The notes beneath the pieces were generated by a model. It was not told where the DNA came from. It worked only from the letters and a program-made list of their open reading frames with translations, and did no database searches. A DNA stretch of 64,000 nucleotides. It comes from Ornithobacterium rhinotracheale (GTDB taxonomy: Bacteria; Bacteroidota; Bacteroidia; Flavobacteriales; Weeksellaceae). This document shows positions 18,176 through 26,683 of the stretch, piece after piece. Position 1 is the stretch's first letter, and every line of letters starts with the position of its first letter. Made by a program: the position numbers and the translations under genes. The stretch is from positions 1,337,501 to 1,401,500 of the forward strand of contig NZ_CP094846.1 in NCBI RefSeq assembly GCF_022832975.1. The letters are read 5' to 3'.

Positions 18176-21100
18176 ATGCCGTATCTTTGTCCCGTTTTGA
18201 AAGAAATTACAATCCAACAGTGGTACAACGAGCACCAATCCAGTGATTTGGTGCATTCCCTCGTGCAATTTGTAGAAAAACAAGTGCATAGCAATCTGCA
18301 AATTAAGGGCTTGGTGGGCTCGTATTTTAGTCTTTTGACGGCGGCGGTTTTTAATCAAACCAAGAAAAATATACTTTTAATCTTTAACGATACCGAGGAA
18401 GCTGCCTACACGCTCAACGAGCTGGAAAGCGTATTTGGAAAAGAAAAAGTGTTGTATTTTCCAGCGTCTCATCGGCGTCCCTACGAGATTGAACAGACCA
18501 ATAATGCCAATGTGGTGCTGCGTACCGAGGTGCTTAATAAATTAGCCAATTCCACCAAAACTCAAATTATCGTAACCACCGCACAGGCACTTACCGAGAA
18601 AGTGGTAACCAAAAAAACGCTGAACACCAAAACGCAGAAAATCAAAGTAGGAGAGAAGCTTTCGGTGGAGTTTTTAAACGAAGTTTTGTTTTCGTATGAT
18701 TTTCACCGCACGGATTTTGTAACCGAGCCTGGGGAATTTTCGGTGCGAGGCGGAATTGTAGATATTTTTTCCTATTCAGATGACCAGCCGTATAGAATTT
18801 CGTTTTTTGGTGATGAGGTAGAAAGCATCAGAAAATTCGATTTAGAGAGTCAGCTTTCGGTGGAGAAGGTGCAGCACTTTACCGTGATACCCAATATGGA
18901 GAATAAGGCATTGGCAGAGAAAAGAGAATCTTTTTTAGACTTTTTGCCTAAAAACACTTTGATATTTGCCAAAAATCTGATTCTCTCGCAAGATCATATT
19001 GCCAAAAACTTTGATTTAGCCCAAGAAAATTTTAAAAATTTATCGGGAGAAATTCAGCATTTATCGCCCGAAGATTTATTTAATACCGCCGAGGAAATTG
19101 AAAATCAGTTGAAAAATAAATTTTTAATTGAATTTTCGCACCAAACTCTATTTGCCCCAATCGATGTTTTTGAGTTGCACCAATCGCCGCAACCTACCTT
19201 TAATAAGCAATTTGAATTGTTGATAGAAACCCTTGGACAACAACATAAGCAGGGCTATAAAAACTATATTTTTTGTTCGGGAGAAAAGCAAATTCAGCGA
19301 TTTGAGGAAATCTTTTCAGACATGGGCAAGCAGGTGCACTTTACGCCTGTTTTAGGCACTTTGCACGAGGGCTACATTCATCATGATGCCAAGATTTGTT
19401 GCTTTACCGATCACCAAATTTTTGAGCGCTACCATCGATTTAATTTAAGAAATAAATTCTCTAAAAGCGAGAGTATTACGCTTAAAGAACTCACAGCATT
19501 GCAAGTGGGCGATTATGTTACGCACATAGACCACGGCGTGGGCAAATTTGGCGGGCTTAAGCGTATCGATGTCAATGGCAAAATGCAGGAAAGCATTAAG
19601 CTCATTTACCAAGACAACGATGTGCTGTATGTGAGCATACACTCGCTGCATAAAATTAGCAAATTCAATGGAAAAGATGGCCGCCCCCCTAAAATCAATA
19701 AATTAGGTTCGCCCGCATGGCGAAATCTTAAAAACAAAACCAAGCGAAAAGTAAAAGAAGTTGCCTTTGATTTAATTAAACTTTACGCTAAACGAAAAAT
19801 GGAAAAAGGCTTTAGCTTTTCGCCAGATACTTATTTGCAAAACGAGCTGGAGGCATCTTTTATGTACGAAGACACGCCCGATCAGCTCAAAGCCACCGAG
19901 GAGGTGAAAGCCGATATGGAAAGTAGCCGATCAATGGATAGGCTCGTGTGTGGCGATGTGGGATTTGGCAAAACCGAGGTAGCGGTGCGTGCGGCATTCA
20001 AGGCGGCAACCGACGGAAAGCAAGTGGCGATTTTGGTGCCTACAACTATTTTGGCTTTTCAACATTATAACACATTTAGAGAGCGTTTAAAAGATTTTCC
20101 CGTGCGCGTGGAATATCTCAACCGATTTAGAACCACCAAGGAAAAAAACGCAATTTTAAAGGATTTAGAAGCAGGGAAAATCGATATTATTATCGGCACG
20201 CACCAATTGGTGAACAATAAAATTAAATATAAAGATTTGGGTTTGCTCATCGTGGATGAGGAGCATAAATTTGGCGTGTCTGTTAAAGATAAATTAAAGA
20301 CATTGCGTGCACATCTGGATACGCTTACGCTCACGGCAACACCGATTCCGCGCACTTTGCAATTCTCGCTGATGGCAGCGCGCGATTTAAGTGTGATTAA
20401 AACGCCTCCGCCAAACCGCCAACCTGTGCAAACGCAAATCATTGGGCTGAACGAAGAGGCGATTCGTGATGCGGTGTTTTATGAAATTCAGCGGGGTGGA
20501 CAGGTTTTTGTGATTTATAACCGAATCGCAGGTTTGCAAGAAATGGCGGGCATGCTCCAACGATTAATCCCTGAGGCTAAAATCGCCGTGGGGCACGGAC
20601 AAATGGAGGGCAAGAAATTAGAGAAAATCTTGCTCGATTTTATGGACGGAAAATACGATATTCTCGTTTCTACCACGATTGTGGAAAGTGGTGTCGATGT
20701 GCCAAATGCCAACACCATGCTGATTGTAGATGCGCAAAACTACGGCTTGGCAGAGCTACACCAAATGCGTGGAAGAGTGGGGCGCAGCAACCGAAAGGCC
20801 TTTTGCTACCTTATCACCCCACCGCTGGTTACGCTCACCCAAGAGGCACGCAAGAGATTGCAGGCCATTGAGCAATTCAGCGATTTGGGTTCAGGCTTTA
20901 ATATTGCCATGAAAGATTTAGAAATTCGTGGCGCGGGGAATTTGCTCGGTGCCGAACAAAGCGGATTTATGGCAGAAATGGGATTTGATACCTACCAAAA
21001 AATCTTAAACGAAGCCATTGAGGAATTAAAATATTCCGATGATTTCAAAGATTTATTCAACGATGAAAACCAAAAGCAACAAGACTTTGTTTCGGATTTT

Positions 21101-21562
21101 AATCTTGATGCCGACACCGAGATTTTAATCCCCTATGAATATGTGAACAATGTCGAGGAGCGTATGCTACTGTATCAACGCTTGGCGGAAATAGAAACGC
21201 CAGAACAATTAAAAGCCTATACCGAGGAGCTTACCGACCGATTTGGTGCTATGCCTACCGAGGTGGAGGAGTTGCTCCAATCCGTGGAATTGAAGTGGGA
21301 GGCTAAAAAACTGGGCATTGAAAAAATTGTTTTAAAACAACACCAAATGCTTTGCTATTTCATCAGCAATCCGCAGTCGCCATTCTTCGAGAGCGAGAAT
21401 TTTAGAAAAATTCCAGCCTTTATTGCCCAAAATCCGAGCCGTTGTAGCCTGCAAGAAAAAAAGCTCAAAGGCAACGATTTTAATACTTTAATTCTGAACA
21501 TTTCGCCTATTTCATCGGTGAGCGCCGCCAAAGAATGCCTGCTTGCCATATTAGGCACCTAA
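18176..21562 (+). CDS. mfd: Transcription-repair coupling factor Mfd
   Basis: Large DNA translocase (about 1128 aa) that removes RNA polymerase stalled at lesions and recruits UvrA. Order of domains: UvrB-like N-terminal region (FSVRGGIVDIFSY near residue 185), RNA-polymerase-interacting RID/CarD-like domain (DYVTHIDHGVGKFGGLKRI near 440-460), helicase motor with Walker A VGFGKTEVA, VDEEHKFGV and TATPIPRTL, RecG-like TRG region and a C-terminal D7 domain. The start is uncertain: GTG 18173, ATG 18176 or TTG 18197 are all in frame, and a promoter box at 18182-18189 favours the last. The 3' end is followed by a GC-rich hairpin and repeats. Confidence 0.95.
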   Translation: MPYLCPVLKEITIQQWYNEHQSSDLVHSLVQFVEKQVHSNLQIKGLVGSYFSLLTAAVFNQTKKNILLIFNDTEEAAYTLNELESVFGKEKVLYFPASHRRPYEIEQTNNANVVLRTEVLNKLANSTKTQIIVTTAQALTEKVVTKKTLNTKTQKIKVGEKLSVEFLNEVLFSYDFHRTDFVTEPGEFSVRGGIVDIFSYSDDQPYRISFFGDEVESIRKFDLESQLSVEKVQHFTVIPNMENKALAEKRESFLDFLPKNTLIFAKNLILSQDHIAKNFDLAQENFKNLSGEIQHLSPEDLFNTAEEIENQLKNKFLIEFSHQTLFAPIDVFELHQSPQPTFNKQFELLIETLGQQHKQGYKNYIFCSGEKQIQRFEEIFSDMGKQVHFTPVLGTLHEGYIHHDAKICCFTDHQIFERYHRFNLRNKFSKSESITLKELTALQVGDYVTHIDHGVGKFGGLKRIDVNGKMQESIKLIYQDNDVLYVSIHSLHKISKFNGKDGRPPKINKLGSPAWRNLKNKTKRKVKEVAFDLIKLYAKRKMEKGFSFSPDTYLQNELEASFMYEDTPDQLKATEEVKADMESSRSMDRLVCGDVGFGKTEVAVRAAFKAATDGKQVAILVPTTILAFQHYNTFRERLKDFPVRVEYLNRFRTTKEKNAILKDLEAGKIDIIIGTHQLVNNKIKYKDLGLLIVDEEHKFGVSVKDKLKTLRAHLDTLTLTATPIPRTLQFSLMAARDLSVIKTPPPNRQPVQTQIIGLNEEAIRDAVFYEIQRGGQVFVIYNRIAGLQEMAGMLQRLIPEAKIAVGHGQMEGKKLEKILLDFMDGKYDILVSTTIVESGVDVPNANTMLIVDAQNYGLAELHQMRGRVGRSNRKAFCYLITPPLVTLTQEARKRLQAIEQFSDLGSGFNIAMKDLEIRGAGNLLGAEQSGFMAEMGFDTYQKILNEAIEELKYSDDFKDLFNDENQKQQDFVSDFNLDADTEILIPYEYVNNVEERMLLYQRLAEIETPEQLKAYTEELTDRFGAMPTEVEELLQSVELKWEAKKLGIEKIVLKQHQMLCYFISNPQSPFFESENFRKIPAFIAQNPSRCSLQEKKLKGNDFNTLILNISPISSVSAAKECLLAILGT
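18182..18189 (+). promoter_or_regulatory. Predicted -7 promoter box of mfd
   Basis: TATCTTTG matches TAnnTTTG; a TTTTG at 18155-18159 could serve as the -33 element with a slightly long spacer. The box lies downstream of the GTG/ATG pair at 18173-18178. If it is the real promoter, translation must start later, most simply at the in-frame TTG at 18197, giving an almost leaderless mRNA. Confidence 0.45.
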
Positions 21563-21564
21563 GA

Positions 21565-21597
21565 GCCCTCGCCCCTCGCTTCGCGAGGGGCGAGGGC
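21565..21597. repeat. GC-rich perfect hairpin downstream of mfd
   Basis: A 15-bp perfect inverted repeat (GCCCTCGCCCCTCGC at 21565-21579, its complement at 21583-21597) with loop TTC starts 2 bases after the mfd stop. It is far more GC-rich than the surroundings. No immediate T run follows; T-rich DNA begins about 10 bases later. It may be a terminator, an mRNA 3'-end stabiliser or a REP-like element. Confidence 0.7.
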
Positions 21598-21672
21598 GTA
21601 TGCCCACTTTTATACTTTTATTTTTCCCTAAAAAAACTATATTTGTATAGCTCACAGTAGTGCAAAAGCCCC

Positions 21673-21847
21673 GACGAGCGTTTAGGCGGTGCCCCAGCTT
21701 GGGAAAGCCCCCCGACGAGCGTTTAGGCGGTGCCCCAGCTTGGGAAAGCCCCTCGACGAGCGTTTAGGCGGTGCCCCAGCTTGGGAAAGCCCCTCGACGA
21801 GCGTTTAAGTGGTGCCCCAGCTTGGGAAAGCCCCCCGACGAGCGTTT
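21673..21847. repeat. 41-bp tandem repeat array, about 4.3 copies
   Basis: Units begin with GACGAGCGTTT at 21673, 21714, 21755, 21796 and 21837, giving an exact 41-bp period. Each unit continues through GGTGCCCCAGCTTGGGAAAG, which contains the small palindrome CCCAGCTTGGG. Copies differ by a few substitutions (for example AGGCGG versus AAGTGG in the fourth). The fifth copy is partial. Because 41 is not a multiple of 3, any frame across it shifts register each unit, so coding is unlikely. The unit is GC-rich in an AT-rich region. Confidence 0.92.
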
Positions 21848-21911
21848 TGGGACGCTTAGCAAGCTATGAGCTAAAAAGAAATAAATGTATAATCTTAAAA
21901 TTTTTTAAACG

Positions 21912-21926
21912 ATGATTTTAGAAAAA
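21912..21926 (+). pseudogene. First five codons of the DUF6261 gene, left of the IS
   Basis: ATG ATT TTA GAA AAA directly precedes the left end of the IS1380 element. If the IS and one copy of the 5-bp AAAAA duplication are removed, this joins in frame to AGT TTG CAC at 23529 to give M-I-L-E-K-S-L-H-R-V-R, a plausible N-terminus for the DUF6261 gene whose body lies on the other side of the IS. Confidence 0.7.
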
Positions 21927-23523
21927 CCTAAAATCCGCAACTATCATCCAATACACGATTAAGGGTAGATTTATGAGTCGTTAGTAGTAGCTTTCAGTAA
22001 AAAGCAACAGCACAACATCAATATGTAGCCAACATCCCCTTACCCCACGATGCGACTTGAGGAAATACGCAGATTCTAACCGGAAAGAAAGGATTCTTAT
22101 CCGAATTCTGTTTTGAAGGGTTTTGCATAAGCGCGGTTCTCTGTGTAGATATTCAGCACGTATTGCCTTGCAGTCATGATCCACTTGGCAGGTACGGAGA
22201 TGAATCTGAAGACAAAAGCCTTTATGCGACTCGTTTTCTTGAGCCCAAAAGCCTTGGTGTCAAGCCTGCTCATGATGGTCTTGTAGAAATTGTGTATCAA
22301 TGCAGTAAGCAGAAGAAAGACAGTATTCTCCGCCATGAATGACTTGGGGAGCCTGCTCCAACCGAATCCGTTGTTCATGTCGTCAAAGATACGTTCCTTG
22401 CCGCCACGCAGATTGTAGAATTCAACAATGTCCCTTGTCGATGACTTGTAATCGTTGGTCAGAATACAACGGTAAGTGTATTCGCCTTCCCATAGGTCAA
22501 GGTCGCCACTGTTGCGTCTTTGTCTCTGGATGACAAGACGATAGCACTTGCCTTCCCATTTCTCAACGAGAATGGAATTGAGTTCGAACTGGATGCCGTT
22601 AATCTCCTCCGTCTTCCATCCTCTCAGAGCAAAGATGTCATTGTAGAGCGAACTGCATCGGTTGGCACGGATGTAGAAATGTTTGCAATGCTTCTCTATC
22701 TCACTGACGATTTCCTTCGAGCAGGAACCGCAGTCTGCCCTGAAGCGATTTACACGGATGTTCTGGGATTCCAGAAGAGCGAAGAATCTCTTATGGGTGT
22801 CTGCCTGATGAAAACGCACATTCGTGTTGCCATCGCTGTTCTCGATATAGACTATCTTGTCACCGATAACATATACGCCAGGCCTGTAGCCGAGGAACTT
22901 TTTGTAGGTCGGTTTTGCATCATACTTCTCCGTTTCAAGAAACTGATGGTCAAAGTCAACATCGTATTCCTCAATTTCCTTCAACTCGCCTGTAGAAACC
23001 AAAGCGTTTATAAGCAATGTGTTGAGTTTGTCTGCAGTATTGAAATCATAGGTCTTGCCTTGGTCGGAAGTATAGGAGATGTTTTCCTGTGTCAGTTCCT
23101 TGATGGCTCTGAGGATGGTATCAGAGCTGCATGTACGAAGGGTAGGATGATACGAGAGATGGCGCATCAGTTGTGACGTTACATCTTCCACGCATGAGCC
23201 GCCACAGAAATAAACGCTCATCAGCGAACGGACTATCTCGCTGAACTGATATCCGAAGATACTGCTGCATCTCTGACCCAGTGTTGAGTCGATAACGGGT
23301 GAAAGCATGGAGTCAAATTTCTCCATGATTGAAAAAATTCCTCCAAAAGGTGTGAGTTTCTCAGATTTAATTTGTATTTTTGCCATGTCATATTAGAGTT
23401 TTGCTTGTTTTCTTTTTGCAACACTAAGATAAGTGAAAATTCTGACACGGCAAAATCCTGGGCAACTTTTTGTTGCTCAGGAACTTATAAATTAATTTAA
23501 ATCAAAGTGTTGCGGAATTAAGG
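21927..23523 (-). mobile_element. IS1380-family insertion sequence, complete
   Basis: A 1597-bp element bounded by imperfect terminal inverted repeats: CCTAAAATCCGCAAC at 21927-21941 and GTTGCGGAATTAAGG at 23509-23523 (13 of 15 bases pair). AAAAA flanks both sides (21922-21926 and 23524-23528), consistent with the short target duplications of the family. It carries one full-length transposase gene on the minus strand. The coding DNA uses more G/C-ending codons than its neighbours, which suggests recent arrival, perhaps from a Bacteroides- or Prevotella-like donor. I cannot give the ISfinder name. Confidence 0.88.
22097..23386 (-). CDS. IS1380 family transposase
   Basis: 429-aa DDE transposase, apparently intact. 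After the N-terminal KLTPFGGIFSIMEKFD, catalytic-region features follow: VDFDHQFLETEKYD (first Asp region, around residue 140), FRADCGSCSKEIV (second Asp, around 220), and LRGGKERIFDDMNNGFGWSRLPKSF with downstream AENTVFLLLTALIHNFYK (Glu region). The start ATG at 23386 lies 123 bases inside the right inverted repeat. No frameshift or stop interrupts it, so the element may still be mobile. Confidence 0.92.
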   Translation of the reverse strand: MAKIQIKSEKLTPFGGIFSIMEKFDSMLSPVIDSTLGQRCSSIFGYQFSEIVRSLMSVYFCGGSCVEDVTSQLMRHLSYHPTLRTCSSDTILRAIKELTQENISYTSDQGKTYDFNTADKLNTLLINALVSTGELKEIEEYDVDFDHQFLETEKYDAKPTYKKFLGYRPGVYVIGDKIVYIENSDGNTNVRFHQADTHKRFFALLESQNIRVNRFRADCGSCSKEIVSEIEKHCKHFYIRANRCSSLYNDIFALRGWKTEEINGIQFELNSILVEKWEGKCYRLVIQRQRRNSGDLDLWEGEYTYRCILTNDYKSSTRDIVEFYNLRGGKERIFDDMNNGFGWSRLPKSFMAENTVFLLLTALIHNFYKTIMSRLDTKAFGLKKTSRIKAFVFRFISVPAKWIMTARQYVLNIYTENRAYAKPFKTEFG

Positions 23524-23528
23524 AAAAA

Positions 23529-24191
23529 AGTTTGCACCGAGTGCGCATGATGGAATTTTTTCAACTGATGAGTGATTTGAAAACTTTCCTAGACAAAGAG
23601 AATGCCGAAAGCCTCAAAATCCAAGCCGTGAAAACGAATTTTGAGCAAAAGTTAGTGGCATTAGACCAAGCCTTAAAACCGCTTGCCAAAAGTAGTTTTA
23701 CCCAAGAAATTCAGGAGCTCGATGAGCAACGAGACCATTACCTCTCGGGCTTAATCCTGCATTGCAAGGCATACAGCCTTTCGCCCACCCCTGCCCAGCG
23801 CGAGCACGCCCAAAAACTTATGCTCGAAATAGAAAAATACGGCAAAAGGATACAGCACAAGCCCCTGCAAGAGGAAAGCGGAATCATTGTGAACCTTTTG
23901 GGCGATTTGGCAACGCCTGCGCTCGACACCGCCATCAAGGGCATAGGAGCCAGCTTTTGGGTAGATGCCATTAAAACCACCAACAATGCCCTAGTGCAGC
24001 GCTACAACCAACGCACCGAGGAGCGTGGCGCCATATCGCTTGGCAAAGCCAAACAGGCTCGCCAACAGATGACCGAGGCGTTTACCCAGCTAGTAAAAAC
24101 CCTCAATGCGCTGGCGCTGATTCATGGCGAGGAGGCTTACCAGAATTTGGCAAATAATTTTAATGAACGCATTAAAAAGGCTTTGCTTTAA
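23529..24191 (+). pseudogene. DUF6261 family protein gene, 5' end separated by the IS
   Basis: About 220 codons of a helical, Gln- and Ala-rich soluble protein. The stretch SLHRVRMMEFFQLMSDLKTF matches the N-terminal pattern of DUF6261 proteins (Leu-Arg-Asn-x-Glu-x-x-Gln-Phe-like), and ALIHGEEAYQNLANNFNERI matches the usual C-terminus. Function is unknown; the family is abundant in Bacteroidota. The IS1380 insertion removed the first five codons. Residual translation could begin at TTG 23532 or ATG 23547, driven by an outward IS promoter, so the product may be nearly complete. It is followed by a terminator shared with the convergent operon. Confidence 0.75.
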
Positions 24192-24222
24192 AATGGGAAC
24201 CCCTTTTGCGTATAGCAACAAA

Positions 24223-24249
24223 AAACGGCCGATACTATATCGGCCGTTT
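24223..24249. terminator. Terminator hairpin between DUF6261 gene and secreted-protein operon
   Basis: 12-bp stem AAACGGCCGATA (24223-24234) and TATCGGCCGTTT (24238-24249) with loop CTA, flanked by A and T runs. It lies between two convergent genes and could end both transcripts. Confidence 0.82.
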
Positions 24250-24295
24250 CCCTTTTTCTGAAAAAAATAGTTTTGAAAAAAACTTTATTATTAGG

Positions 24296-25006
24296 CTACT
24301 TTTTCGCTTTTAAATACTCAATAGGGTTGGAATAGCCAGTTCCTTGATCCCACTGCCCGACTTGTCTGTCTTTATCTACGGAACCTTCGGCTTCTCCTAA
24401 ATCGATTAAAGATCCGCTGTCTACATACAATATATTGAATTTCCAATAAAAAGAATCTTTTCCTTCTCTCGCATATTTTCCTGCATCCCAATCACCTTTT
24501 AAGCCCCCAATGAATGGGTCTGCACCCTCATAATCGGCTTTTATATGCCAATTGCCATCATCACCTGGTTCTACTGATACGGTTTCAGCAATGTTTCCGC
24601 CGTAGCCGTTATTTGCGTGTTTTATTCCATATCTAACCCCTTTTTTTTCATTTTCGTCGTAGTAAGCGTTTCCAAAGAAAGAGGAAACTAAAATGGCAGT
24701 ATATTGGTTAGTTGGCACATTGGTATTGGCATCATAGATCCAATCTTGGTTAGAGTTGGTGGTAATTCTATAAGAAACATTGTTGAAAACCTTTTTGTCT
24801 CCTGAGGCAATTACGAGCCTACGGGTATTTTTATCAATCAATAGGTTGTAGGTTTGTTCTTGTAGGCCAGCCATAGGCACAGCTTCTAAACTCACATTCC
24901 CATTTACCTCTAAGGCAGCTTGTGGGGTTTCGGTATTGACTCCCACTCTTTGTGCCATGGCATTGGCAGAAAACAATGCAACGGCTATGTATAATATCTT
25001 TTTCAT
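24296..25006 (-). CDS. Secreted protein of unknown function, paralog 3 of an operon
   Basis: 236 aa. Signal peptide to about residue 19 (SANAMAQ), then VGVNTETPQAALEVNG, a short beta motif like the GIGTxxPxxxLxV repeats in fibre-type and S74-associated proteins. A middle domain has NSNQDWIYDANTNVPTNQYTAILVSSF, shared with the two upstream genes, and an aromatic C-terminal half (GNWHIKADYEGADPF, FYWKFNILYVDS). There is no type IX secretion sorting domain or lipobox that I can see. Last gene of a three-gene unit (39 bp from the previous gene). Function not recognised. Confidence 0.75.
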   Translation of the reverse strand: MKKILYIAVALFSANAMAQRVGVNTETPQAALEVNGNVSLEAVPMAGLQEQTYNLLIDKNTRRLVIASGDKKVFNNVSYRITTNSNQDWIYDANTNVPTNQYTAILVSSFFGNAYYDENEKKGVRYGIKHANNGYGGNIAETVSVEPGDDGNWHIKADYEGADPFIGGLKGDWDAGKYAREGKDSFYWKFNILYVDSGSLIDLGEAEGSVDKDRQVGQWDQGTGYSNPIEYLKAKK

Positions 25007-25045
25007 TTTATATAAATTCTATAATTTAATGCTTTATGTTTTAAT

Positions 25046-25723
25046 TTATGGCAGTGGGTTTGTAGCAAATCCCCCGTTGCTATTATTATCTAGCGTAACA
25101 GCGCCAAGCCCACCAATTGGTGCGATATAGCGAGTATCTATGGCTACTAATCTAATTTTCCAATAGTACTTACTTCTCTTATCACGAGGATAGCCTTCTT
25201 TGTAATCTGCACGAATTGTCCAAGTAGGGTCTGGCAGATTGGAATCATACCCCACTGTGATTTGCGCAATAGGGTTTGAGTCTTCTTTCCAATAATATTG
25301 TTTGTCTAACTCCGCAGCCCTGTTGGTATTTGCGTTATAAAGGTTAGCTGTGGTATTGAATAATAAATAATCTTTTACAGGGATATTGGTGTCAAATTTT
25401 TTTATAAAACCGTAGCCTGTTTGAAGCGAGGTTAATTTCATTACAAAGGAGTACATACTTCTTGCTTTTTCCTCGGCATTGGCATGGATTTCTTTTTGGC
25501 CTTCGCCTGCTCTTTGGTTTCTGAATAGGGGCATAGCTGGAGAAGATCCGTCGTACACATCTGGTTTTTCAACTCTTAGGGTTCCACGAATGTCTAAGGT
25601 AGCTTGTGGGGTGGCATTGGCATCGTTTGCATTGATTGCCACACCGCCTGTATGTTGTTTTTGTGCATATAGCCCGAGTGAGCTTGCCATAAACAAGGCA
25701 CTCAATATATATTTTTTATTCAT
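25046..25723 (-). CDS. Secreted protein of unknown function, paralog 2 of an operon
   Basis: 225 aa. Signal peptide ends near SLGLYAQ. The N-terminal segment GGVAINANDANATPQATLDIRG is a looser version of the VGVNTETP motif of its neighbours. The core has FIKKFDTNIPVKDYLLF, which lines up with NQDWI...TNVP...Y...LV in the flanking genes, then DPTWTIRADYKEGYPRDKRSKYYWKIRLVAIDT, which matches the other two in order and spacing. It is 31 bp from the upstream and 39 bp from the downstream gene. I do not recognise the family. Confidence 0.75.
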   Translation of the reverse strand: MNKKYILSALFMASSLGLYAQKQHTGGVAINANDANATPQATLDIRGTLRVEKPDVYDGSSPAMPLFRNQRAGEGQKEIHANAEEKARSMYSFVMKLTSLQTGYGFIKKFDTNIPVKDYLLFNTTANLYNANTNRAAELDKQYYWKEDSNPIAQITVGYDSNLPDPTWTIRADYKEGYPRDKRSKYYWKIRLVAIDTRYIAPIGGLGAVTLDNNSNGGFATNPLP

Positions 25724-25754
25724 TGTGATTCTATTTTGTTTTAGGTAAAAAAAA

Positions 25755-26420
25755 TTAGTTGAAAGGATTTGGTAAACTCACATCAGGGTTTCCGCCTAGC
25801 TCCTCATGCCAAGTAGTAGTTCCCTCTTGAGATGGTAGGGTTTTGATTTCGTTTAAATCTATGGCTAAAAGTGTAACAGTCCAAGTGAAACGCCCATCAT
25901 AGCCGCCAGTCCACCAATCAGGACGAGCATGAGGGTAGTCTATGGTTAGACGCCAAGTACCACTATCCTCAAACATCAAGGCTTTTCTAACAGGGTTTAT
26001 AAATAGAACGCCAGGATCAAGCTGACCATCTACATGTTTTATATCTAACCAGTTCTCATTTTGTAGGGCTTCAGGAAATGCATTAACAAGGATTACTTTA
26101 TACTTATCTGTAGGGATTTTGGTGTCAAAATTTTGGATCCAATCCTGGTTATTTATACAATTAACCTTAAATTTAAGTAGGTAATAAGGTTTTTTTTGGG
26201 TGTTGGCAGTCTTTACCTCTTTGGTTACTGGGTTCCACACAAGGGGCTGGTCGGTGGTAGCGGCTTGTGGGGTTTGGCGTATGATCATATTGCCATCGCC
26301 ATCGGTACCTGTTGCCACATGCAGGGTGGCTTCGGGGGTTTCGGTATTCACCCCTACCTTTTGCTGAGCGTGCAGGCAAATTGTGCCCACAGCCATCAGC
26401 GAGAATAAAAGTTTCTTCAT
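25755..26420 (-). CDS. Secreted protein of unknown function, paralog 1 of an operon
   Basis: 221 aa from the ATG at 26420. Signal peptide MKKLLFSLMAVGTICLHAQ, then KVGVNTETPEATLHVATG. The core NNQDWIQNFDTKIPTDKYKVILVNAF and the late GTWRLTIDYPHARPDWW with FTWTVTLLAIDLNE mirror the two downstream genes. The frame is open to 26531, but the added N-terminus contains no signal and overlaps the promoter box at 26466-26473, so 26420 is preferred. First gene of the unit. Function unknown; extracellular or outer-surface location is inferred from the signal peptide. Confidence 0.77.
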   Translation of the reverse strand: MKKLLFSLMAVGTICLHAQQKVGVNTETPEATLHVATGTDGDGNMIIRQTPQAATTDQPLVWNPVTKEVKTANTQKKPYYLLKFKVNCINNQDWIQNFDTKIPTDKYKVILVNAFPEALQNENWLDIKHVDGQLDPGVLFINPVRKALMFEDSGTWRLTIDYPHARPDWWTGGYDGRFTWTVTLLAIDLNEIKTLPSQEGTTTWHEELGGNPDVSLPNPFN

Positions 26421-26465
26421 ATTATTTTGTTTTTTTATGTTCCTCAATTTCATCATTAAGGGTTG

Positions 26466-26495
26466 CAAAGATATGTATAATGTACGTATTTCAAA
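26466..26495 (-). promoter_or_regulatory. Predicted promoter of the three-gene secreted-protein operon
   Basis: On the minus strand TTTG (26495-26492) is followed after 18 bases by TATCTTTG (26473-26466). This is a near-ideal Bacteroidota promoter (-33 TTTG, -7 TAnnTTTG) and leaves a leader of about 40 bases before the ATG at 26420. The remaining gap up to the ilvE terminator (26496-26683) holds nothing else I can name. Confidence 0.7.
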
Positions 26496-26683
26496 ATTTT
26501 TCAGCAGATATTTTTTGGTTTTAACACACAATGATATGTTAAAAAATATTTCTTTTATTCCGTTGTTAAGTAATAATCAATCACTTAGAGGGGTGTAATC
26601 TGTGCATTGTCGCCTTTTATTTATTTTGGGGGCTATGCTGTGTGGCTGGGCAATTAATAATAAGGCACTATATAAGGTATACA

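Noticed and set aside
21673-21847. CRISPR array
   Set aside because: The units are contiguous 41-bp tandem copies with no variable spacers, and no cas genes are present.
21730-21915. Coding frame through the tandem repeats
   Set aside because: The 41-bp period shifts register every unit and the predicted peptide is Arg/Pro/Ser-rich low-complexity; no start signal or conservation.
22520-23176. 218-codon plus-strand frame inside the IS
   Set aside because: It is antisense to the intact transposase and lacks motif support; GC-rich DNA yields long antisense frames by chance.
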